Assembly (NCBI GenBank): GCA_035626995.1
Contig: DASPMP010000229.1
Coordinates: 1-15,159, forward strand
DNA: 15,159 nt
Direction: 5' to 3'
Source of the DNA: DASPMP01 sp035626995
GTDB taxonomy: Bacteria; Gemmatimonadota; Gemmatimonadetes; Gemmatimonadales; Gemmatimonadaceae
Part shown: in pieces, positions 1 to 5,333 of the stretch
Layout of the letters: every line of letters begins with the position of its first letter
Numbering within the stretch: position 1 is the stretch's first letter
The notes under the pieces: model-generated
What the model saw: only the letters and a program-made list of their open reading frames with translations
Databases searched by the model: none
Told to the model about the DNA's origin: nothing
Made by a program: the position numbers and the translations under genes

Positions 1-1211
1 GTGCGGCGGTTGGCGCGCGTCCGCTCATATAAACGCTCGTCGGGCGTGCGCCCCATGCGGCGGTCGATCAGCGCGTCGGTGATCGCGGGCAGGTCGAGCG
101 CATCGCCGCTGTATTGCCTGCGGCTCGTCTCGCGCTGCACGCGCAGCCGCTCGAACTCGCTGCGCAGCCGACGCGATGCGATCGCCGTCTCGGCGCTCGT
201 GTCGTCGGGTTCGTCGCTCGCGCGCGCGAGCTCCGTCCACACCGTGACGGCGGCCGGCATGTAGCGATGCTTCGCGCGGTCCCACTCCCGATACTTGTGC
301 GGCGTTCCGCGACGACGCGGATAACGACGCGCGCTGTCGTAGGCGTCCCCCATCCCGGGACCGGCATCATCGCTGGACTGGTCGTCACCGGCTTCCTGCG
401 ACGCTTCCCCCGAGGGATCGTCGCGCGTCTCGTCGGGCGGACCGTCCCCCGGCTCATCGCTTTCGTCAGCCGCCTCAATTCCGGAGCCCGGCAGCAGCAT
501 CGGATTCCCGGGAGCGCGCGCGACGGTTTCGTGCGGACAGACACCCCAGTGCCCAGCCGGCGCCGTGCCGGTGAAATCATGATTCGAGTGCGGCATCCGC
601 GCGGCCCGCGCACGCGCCCATTCCAGCGACGTCTCCGCGTCGTCCATCCCCGCGAGCTCTGGCGCAACATGCGACGGCGCCGAGCGCAGCGCAGCCTGAA
701 TCAGCATTTCCACCCCTCGCTCACGCGGGGCCAGGGTTGACGCCTTGGGGCGCGCGTCCAGGATGCGTCGGCGGGCCCTGACAATGGTCTGCTCGAGCGC
801 CGGCACCCGCCGCGCGAGCGCGGCATCGATGAGGACACTTTCACGAACCCACAACAGCTCCCGTTCCAGCCGAGTCGCGCATTGCGCGTGCGCGGCAATG
901 GTACCGCGCGCGAGGCGCTCGGCAGCCGCCAGCGCCAGCAGACGATATCGCTCCGCCGCGGTGGCGCCTGCGTCCTCCGCTCGAAGGCGGACAGGGAGCT
1001 GGATTTCCTCGGCGTCGATACCGGGAACGGGCTCGGGTGACCTCGCCGGAGAGCGGACGTCGGCGAAGAACCGCTCCCACCACTTGAGCGCGCGCGACGG
1101 ATCGGCGGCTATCCGGAAATCCCGGCCGTAGTGCGCCTTGATGAGCAGCTCGATCCGCCGTCGCACGGTGACCAGCTCCACATATGCCGGCCGCAGCGTC
1201 AGTCGTTTCAC
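1..1211 (-). CDS. CbbO/NorD-type VWA protein, N-terminal part (3' end outside window)
   Basis: The reverse strand has an uninterrupted reading frame of 403 codons from a GTG at 1211 to the window edge. The GTG overlaps the stop of the upstream ATPase gene (GTGA), which suggests translational coupling; an internal GTG at 1181 is an alternative start. The sequence starts MKRLTLRPAYVELVTVRRRI. A helical region is followed by an acidic Asp/Glu/Gly/Pro linker (about residues 240-290), a Tyr-Arg-Glu-Trp-Asp motif near residue 308, and a segment reading DLPAITDALIDRRMGRTPDE. This layout is typical of CbbO/NorD proteins, which carry a C-terminal von Willebrand factor A domain with a metal-binding site. 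That domain would lie beyond the window. In the known family these proteins work with the neighbouring MoxR-type ATPase to remodel or activate a metalloenzyme such as Rubisco or nitric oxide reductase. Family assignment is fairly firm; the client is unknown. Confidence 0.82.
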   Translation of the reverse strand, partial: MKRLTLRPAYVELVTVRRRIELLIKAHYGRDFRIAADPSRALKWWERFFADVRSPARSPEPVPGIDAEEIQLPVRLRAEDAGATAAERYRLLALAAAERLARGTIAAHAQCATRLERELLWVRESVLIDAALARRVPALEQTIVRARRRILDARPKASTLAPRERGVEMLIQAALRSAPSHVAPELAGMDDAETSLEWARARAARMPHSNHDFTGTAPAGHWGVCPHETVARAPGNPMLLPGSGIEAADESDEPGDGPPDETRDDPSGEASQEAGDDQSSDDAGPGMGDAYDSARRYPRRRGTPHKYREWDRAKHRYMPAAVTVWTELARASDEPDDTSAETAIASRRLRSEFERLRVQRETSRRQYSGDALDLPAITDALIDRRMGRTPDERLYERTRANRR

Positions 1212-2017
1212 AACGCCGAGTCGATCAGCTCCTCGATGACGCCGAGGAGCTCAGTGTCCTCGGTGAGTGGCGCGGCCATCGCCGCCCGCGCGGCGGCGCG
1301 CGGCTGCGTGCCCGCGGCGATCAAACGTGCGGCGGACACCACCGTTCGGGTGCCCGGGCCTTCGCCAAGTCCCTCGTCGCGAAGGCGACGCACCCGCGTC
1401 GCCAGCGACACGAGTTTCTCCGCCATCTTCCGGTCAACGCCCGTCTCCGCGGCGACGATCGCCGCCTCGGCATCGGGTTTCGGATAGTCGAAGGTCAGCG
1501 TGACGAACCGCTGCCGGGTACTCGGCTTCAGCTGCTTGATCGCGTGCTGGTGCTGCGGGTTGAAAGACATGACGAGCTGAAAGCCCGGGGCGGCGTGGAG
1601 CAGCTCGCTCTTCCGCTCGAGCGAGAGCATGCGCCGGTCGTCGGCCAGCGGATGGATGACGACGGTTGTGTCCTGGCGCGCCTCGACGATCTCGTCGAGA
1701 TAGCAGATCGCGCCGATCCGCACCGCGGCAGCCAGGGGGCCGTCCACCCAATGGGTCTCGGACCCCTTCACGATCCAGCGACCAGTCAGGTCGCTGCTCG
1801 AGAGGTCATCGTGACAGGAGACGGTGATGAGCGGGCGCTTGAGCCGCCACGCCATGTGCTCGATGAAGCGCGTCTTCCCGCAACCGGTCGGTCCCTTGAT
1901 CAGGACGGGAAGCGCGCGCTGGTGACAGTGTTCGAAAACCTGGATCTCGTCAGCGACGGGCAGGTAGTAGGGTTCGCGCGCCGGAGGCGCCTCGGCGAGT
2001 GCACTGGCAGTCTGCAT
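1208..2017 (-). CDS. CbbQ/NirQ/NorQ-type MoxR-family AAA+ ATPase
   Basis: Cytoplasmic AAA+ ATPase of about 269 residues, the usual size for CbbQ/NorQ. Counted from the ATG at 2017, the Walker A motif GPTGCGKT is at about 42-49. The family-specific CHDDLSSSDLTGRW stretch follows at about 68-81, Walker B YLDEI at about 106-110, and then a sensor-1-like SFNPQ and an arginine-rich RQRF segment. A C-terminal helical domain completes the fold. Known members form hexamers that use ATP, with a VWA partner, to activate a metalloenzyme. The partner gene follows directly with a 4-nt overlap. A TTG at 2029 would add four residues; the ATG was preferred, although neither has a strong ribosome-binding site. 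The gene starts 15 nt after the stop of the GHL10 lipoprotein gene, so co-transcription is likely. The substrate cannot be named from the sequence. Confidence 0.9.
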   Translation of the reverse strand: MQTASALAEAPPAREPYYLPVADEIQVFEHCHQRALPVLIKGPTGCGKTRFIEHMAWRLKRPLITVSCHDDLSSSDLTGRWIVKGSETHWVDGPLAAAVRIGAICYLDEIVEARQDTTVVIHPLADDRRMLSLERKSELLHAAPGFQLVMSFNPQHQHAIKQLKPSTRQRFVTLTFDYPKPDAEAAIVAAETGVDRKMAEKLVSLATRVRRLRDEGLGEGPGTRTVVSAARLIAAGTQPRAAARAAMAAPLTEDTELLGVIEELIDSAL

Positions 2018-2032
2018 GACTGTATACAATAA

Positions 2033-3523
2033 TCACTGCCGCGCGTCCGTCACCCCACTGGCATTCCCGGCGGCATCGATCGCGCTGACCAGGGCGCGAT
2101 CCACGTTCGAGTCCAGGGTCACGGTCGATTGGCTTCCCGGCACCACCCGGGTGACCCACCGCGCGCGGCCGAGCAGCCCGCCGCTCGTGTGCGCCTGGAC
2201 GAGCCAGAAGCGGGGAGCGTCGCCCGTCGCGGTGATCTGCACGGTGCTTCCCACGACGCTCACGGTCGGCGCGGACGGCGGCGAGTTGTCCAGCCACGGG
2301 AATGCGGGCGAGATCGCCGGCTGTTCGTACAGCGGCCGGATGGTCGCGAGGACGCCGTTGTCGCGCTTGAGGGTCGTCGTCGTGTTGTACATGACATGTC
2401 CCTGCGAGACGGGACGCGCGCGCATCAACTTCACCTGTTCGGCGATTTCGTTGCGGGCAAAGCCGTTGCTGAGCGCCGCCGAGCGATAGGTGGCGAGGCC
2501 CGGCCACACATGGCGGCTCGCGGTGTTCTGCGAGATCCACCAGTCCAGGAGCGCCGGGAAACTTTGCTGCGGTGCACTGATGGCCCAGTAGAGTTGGGGG
2601 ACGAAGTAGTCCACCCATCCCGACTGCAGCCATTTCTTCGCATCGGCATAGATGCTCGCGTAGGCGTCGAATCCCTGGACGCTCGGCGGATTCCCGGGGC
2701 GCCAGATGCCGAAGGGGGATATGCCGACCTTGATGTTCGGCTTGATGTCGTGCGCTTCGGAATACAGACGCTCGACGAACCGGTCGATGTTCTCGCGCCG
2801 CCAGTCGTCGCGCGAGAGCGTGGAGCCGCTACGCGCGTAGCTCGCGCTGTCCGGAAAGACGAGATTCCCGCCGCCCGCAGGATTGGCGACAGGATACGGA
2901 TAGAAGTAGTCGTCCATGTGGATGCCGTCGATGTCGTATCGACGGACGATGTCCGTGACGACGCGCAGGGAGTGGTCGCGCGCGGCGGTCTCCCCTGGAT
3001 CGAGCCAGAGCTGCGCGCCGTAGACACGCACGATGCTCCGGTTCGTGTGCCACTGGTGACTCGGCGCGAGGACAGTGGTGTCCGGCGCATTGCCCGCGCG
3101 GAACGGGTTGATCCACGCATGCAGCTCGAGGCCGCGCGCGTGCGCTTCCGCGACCGCGAACTCCAGCGGGTCATAGCCGGGATCGGTTCCCTGCGTGCCG
3201 GTGAGGAGCGCCGCCCAGGGCTCCAGGTCTGAGCGATACACCGCATCGCTGGCCGGGCGCACCTGCATGACGATGGTATTGAAGCCGGCGTCCACCGCGC
3301 GATCGAAGATGTCGATCAGCTCCGCGCGCTGTTGCTCCGCCGTGAGGGTGCGCTTGGATGGCCAGTCGATGTTGGCCACTGTGGCGATCCAGAGGCCGCG
3401 CATCTCGCGCATGACTTGTGGCGGCCCCGCGTCTGGCGAGGGACCGGTACCGGTGGATCGGGCAGAGCAGGCCGTGGCCAACAGGATGGCGGCGACGGAC
3501 ACGAAACGGACGGCATGAGGCAT
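2033..3523 (-). CDS. GHL10 (DUF187) family glycoside-hydrolase-like lipoprotein
   Basis: Encodes 496 residues. The N-terminus is basic then hydrophobic and ends in LLATAC (Cys19), a probable though imperfect lipobox, so an envelope lipoprotein is expected. The GHL10 TIM-barrel region spans roughly residues 38-390. It includes RGLWIATVANIDWPS (42-56), HAWINPFRAGN (135-145), the acidic DGIHMDDYFYPYP motif (199-211) that likely carries catalytic carboxylates, and KVGISPFGIWRPG (265-277). The last 90 or so residues look like an immunoglobulin/fibronectin-type beta domain. GHL10 proteins are thought to act on glycans at the cell surface, and related proteins have been linked to peptidoglycan or exopolysaccharide processing; the substrate here is not determined. 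The ATG at 3523 has no clear Shine-Dalgarno and lies in a 17-nt hairpin. Its close spacing to the barrel gene upstream and the ATPase downstream suggests one transcript. Confidence 0.85.
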   Translation of the reverse strand: MPHAVRFVSVAAILLATACSARSTGTGPSPDAGPPQVMREMRGLWIATVANIDWPSKRTLTAEQQRAELIDIFDRAVDAGFNTIVMQVRPASDAVYRSDLEPWAALLTGTQGTDPGYDPLEFAVAEAHARGLELHAWINPFRAGNAPDTTVLAPSHQWHTNRSIVRVYGAQLWLDPGETAARDHSLRVVTDIVRRYDIDGIHMDDYFYPYPVANPAGGGNLVFPDSASYARSGSTLSRDDWRRENIDRFVERLYSEAHDIKPNIKVGISPFGIWRPGNPPSVQGFDAYASIYADAKKWLQSGWVDYFVPQLYWAISAPQQSFPALLDWWISQNTASRHVWPGLATYRSAALSNGFARNEIAEQVKLMRARPVSQGHVMYNTTTTLKRDNGVLATIRPLYEQPAISPAFPWLDNSPPSAPTVSVVGSTVQITATGDAPRFWLVQAHTSGGLLGRARWVTRVVPGSQSTVTLDSNVDRALVSAIDAAGNASGVTDARQ

Positions 3524-3527
3524 GCCG
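3511..3527 (-). other. Perfect hairpin over the start codon of the GHL10 gene
   Basis: CGGCATG, a 3-nt spacer and CATGCCG form a perfect 7-bp inverted repeat. On the mRNA of the minus strand the AUG at 3523 lies within the stem. It could slow initiation or be a protein-binding palindrome, but it may also be chance. No strong ribosome-binding site accompanies it. Confidence 0.4.
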
Positions 3528-3567
3528 GAAGATCGCCATGCCCCAGCCGTTAAGCCAATCAGTGTAG

Positions 3568-4710
3568 CTACCTCGGCCGACGAGTGACGCGCACGGTATC
3601 GCTGCGCTGGCGGGTGGATGCGACCGGAACTCGTCCGCGCGTTGCCGCGGCGCGCGCCTTCGTCGTCGTCTTCGCCGGCGCCTCAACGCGGGTGCGTGTC
3701 GGTTGCGTCGGCTGCGTGCGGACCTGCGTACGAGCGGGGCTTCGCACGGTGACACGTGGTGACGCTACCCGTTGCCGACTGCTGGTGGCGCGGCTGCTGA
3801 CCGCGTCCGGCGCAGGCATCGTCGCCCGCGAAGGTGCGCGACCATACACACGGCGCGGAGGACGCGTGCGTTCCGGCGACGCGACGATCACCGGCGCGTC
3901 CTGCGCGACGACGACTGTTCCCGTCCGGCCATGACGCGAGCGCTCGGGCGCGACAACGATCACAGGCTCAGGCTCGCGTTCCTGCTCGACCACCACGACC
4001 TGCGGTGGCGGTGCAGGCTGCTGCGTCACGACCACCACTTGAGGCTCCGCAGGCGCGGGCGTCACGACATACTCCACGTCGCGCGGCTCCTCGGCGACGT
4101 CCACACGATGACGACGTCCCCGGGGCGACGACCGCACCGGACCAGCGCTCCCGCCACCCACATGGAATGACAGGCCGAACCGCATCGCGCTCTTCGAATC
4201 GGGCGCGCCCTGCGACGTTGGCAGGACGTACTCCGACATGCGCCAGCGCGCTTCCGCGAAGACATCCGCATGCAGCCCGAGCGGGATGGCGGCGCCAAGT
4301 CCATAGCTCCACCCGTGCCGCACCACGTTGGTGCCGGCGCTGTCACCACCCATCATGCCGATGCCGGCGAACGCGTATGGAGAGAGCGACCTGCTGAACA
4401 CTGTCGCACCGCCACCGAGCCCGCCGAGGAAGAGCATGACGTCGGCATCAGCGCCCCAGGGGCGATAGCCGCCGGCACTGAGGCTGTCGATCGGCGGGTT
4501 GGAGATGGACATCTCTGCGCCGCTGCGCAGCGCCAAGCCGGTGGTTCCTCCGAAGGTGAGGGCGAATCCAGCGAGCGGATTGGTAGCGGCGCTGGGGATG
4601 TAGGAGACGAAGGGGCTGACGGTGACCGACGATTGTCCGGTGGCAGCGACGACCGGAGTGACGACAAACGCAAATGCTGCAAACACGGGTATCCGACGAG
4701 TGGATGGCAC
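3568..4710 (-). CDS. Exported beta-barrel outer-membrane-like protein with long Arg/Pro/Val-rich tail
   Basis: The GTG at 4710 was chosen because GGAGG (4720-4716) lies 5 nt upstream and a clean signal peptide follows: twin Arg at residues 5-6, a hydrophobic core, and likely cleavage after VVAA near residue 23. An ATG at 4749 would add 13 residues but has no such site. The mature protein of 380 codons has two parts. Residues 24-185 show alternating hydrophobic strands, Gly-rich turns and a terminal strand ending in Phe-His-Val, as in small OmpA/opacity-type barrels. Residues 186-380 are low complexity: Pro-rich segments with repeated VVVV blocks, then a basic Arg/Thr/Ser/Ala-rich stretch ending in Arg-Arg-Pro-Arg. 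The barrel reading is structural inference without a recognised family. The tail may contact peptidoglycan, polysaccharide or another surface. The gene is divergent from the BlaI-type repressor and could be one of its targets. Confidence 0.7.
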   Translation of the reverse strand: MPSTRRIPVFAAFAFVVTPVVAATGQSSVTVSPFVSYIPSAATNPLAGFALTFGGTTGLALRSGAEMSISNPPIDSLSAGGYRPWGADADVMLFLGGLGGGATVFSRSLSPYAFAGIGMMGGDSAGTNVVRHGWSYGLGAAIPLGLHADVFAEARWRMSEYVLPTSQGAPDSKSAMRFGLSFHVGGGSAGPVRSSPRGRRHRVDVAEEPRDVEYVVTPAPAEPQVVVVTQQPAPPPQVVVVEQEREPEPVIVVAPERSRHGRTGTVVVAQDAPVIVASPERTRPPRRVYGRAPSRATMPAPDAVSSRATSSRQRVASPRVTVRSPARTQVRTQPTQPTRTRVEAPAKTTTKARAAATRGRVPVASTRQRSDTVRVTRRPR

Positions 4711-4715
4711 AACTG

Positions 4716-4720
4716 CCTCC
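4716..4720 (-). promoter_or_regulatory. Shine-Dalgarno deciding the GTG start of the barrel gene
   Basis: GGAGG on the reverse strand ends 5 nt before the GTG at 4710. It is the best ribosome-binding site near the N-terminus and supports the GTG over the upstream ATG at 4749 and over longer extensions. Confidence 0.65.
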
Positions 4721-4831
4721 GAAGGGGATGTGCCGCGGCGGTGACGCATGGGGATGGCCAGCGTTAACAAAATTCCTAACTCATTGCTCCGCGCAGAGTT
4801 CGCCTGCGAGGAGGGTCGCTGAAAGGCCCCT

Positions 4832-4855
4832 GAGTGTTCCTGAACGGGGACACTC
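4832..4855. promoter_or_regulatory. Inverted repeat in the divergent intergenic region (candidate operator)
   Basis: GAGTGT (4832-4837) and ACACTC (4850-4855) form a 6-bp inverted repeat with a 12-nt spacer, between the barrel gene and the BlaI-type gene. The core AGTGTT recurs at 4885 and 4906. A repressor site is possible, but arms this short could occur by chance. Confidence 0.35.
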
Positions 4856-4880
4856 CGCTGTCCTGCCTGGGATCCACATC

Positions 4881-4901
4881 GTGCAGTGTTCATTTCTGCA
4901 C
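4881..4901. promoter_or_regulatory. Inverted repeat upstream of the BlaI-type gene (candidate operator)
   Basis: GTGCAG (4881-4886), a 9-nt spacer and CTGCAC (4896-4901) form a perfect 6-bp dyad 45 nt before the chosen repressor start. The direct repeat AGTGTT at 4885 and 4906 is 21 bp apart, about two helical turns. BlaI/MecI repressors bind short dyads in their own promoters, so this is a reasonable candidate for autoregulation. No confident -10/-35 pair could be picked; TTTTACACAT (4915-4924) is the most AT-rich stretch. Confidence 0.4.
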
Positions 4902-4945
4902 AGGAAGTGTTGCTTTTTACACATCGCGCCCGTATGGTTGCGCCC

Positions 4946-5332
4946 ATGAGTCCTGCACGACCGGCACTGAGCAAGCGGGAAAAGGAAATCCTCGACATCG
5001 TGTACGCGCGCGGCCAGGCGACTGCCGCGGATGTGCGGGACGACATGACGGATCCGCCGACGGATGCGGGAGTGCGGACGATCCTGCGGGTGCTGGTTGC
5101 GAAGGGACACCTGCGCATCGAGCAGGATGGACCGCGGTATACCTATCTGCCGACCGTGCCACGCGAGGCTGCGCAGCGCTCGGAGCTGAGTCACGTGGTT
5201 CGGACCTTCTTCGGCGGTTCGGTGGAATCCGCGCTGACAGCTCTGCTCGACATGAAGCCGGGGGAACTTCGCGACGACGAACGTCGTAGGCTCAAGCGTC
5301 TGATCGATCAGGCCGCAAAGGAGGGACGGTAG
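4946..5332 (+). CDS. BlaI/MecI/CopY-family winged-helix transcriptional repressor
   Basis: A DNA-binding repressor of 128 residues, the usual family size. The N-terminal winged helix starts at LSKREKEILDIVYARGQATA. The recognition region reads DAGVRTILRVLVAKGHL, and a wing with DGPRYTYLP follows, close to the family consensus. The C-terminal part (from about LSHVVRTFFGG) is a helical dimerisation domain. Starts at 4946 and 4934 are both possible; neither has a clear Shine-Dalgarno, so a leaderless or weakly initiated mRNA is possible. In the known system the repressor dimer blocks transcription until the partner M56 protease triggers its cleavage. That partner begins 1 nt after this stop, so the two are one operon. 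Likely targets are its own promoter and perhaps the divergent barrel gene. No beta-lactamase or penicillin-binding protein gene is nearby, so a role in antibiotic resistance is not supported. Confidence 0.9.
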   Translation: MSPARPALSKREKEILDIVYARGQATAADVRDDMTDPPTDAGVRTILRVLVAKGHLRIEQDGPRYTYLPTVPREAAQRSELSHVVRTFFGGSVESALTALLDMKPGELRDDERRRLKRLIDQAAKEGR

Positions 5333-5333
5333 C

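Noticed and set aside
114..740. Long open frames on both strands opposite or out of frame with the VWA gene
   Set aside because: They are Arg-rich frames without recognisable domains, typical of high-GC DNA; the in-frame NorD/CbbO-like protein explains the region.
1..2017. Rubisco or nitric oxide reductase operon
   Set aside because: Only the ATPase and its VWA partner are visible; none of the catalytic subunit genes lie in the window.
2021..2028. TGTATACA palindrome before the ATPase gene as an operator or promoter
   Set aside because: An 8-bp palindrome is too short to support a site, and the position between two closely spaced genes does not fit a promoter well.
2129..3232. 367-residue plus-strand frame opposite the GHL10 gene
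   Set aside because: It is antisense to a clear family protein, with biased Arg/Asp/Val composition and no domain or signal.
4711..5118. N-terminal extension of the barrel protein frame back to 5118, under the repressor gene
   Set aside because: It overlaps the well-supported BlaI-type gene on the other strand, lacks family character, and the signal peptide with a good ribosome-binding site begins at 4710.
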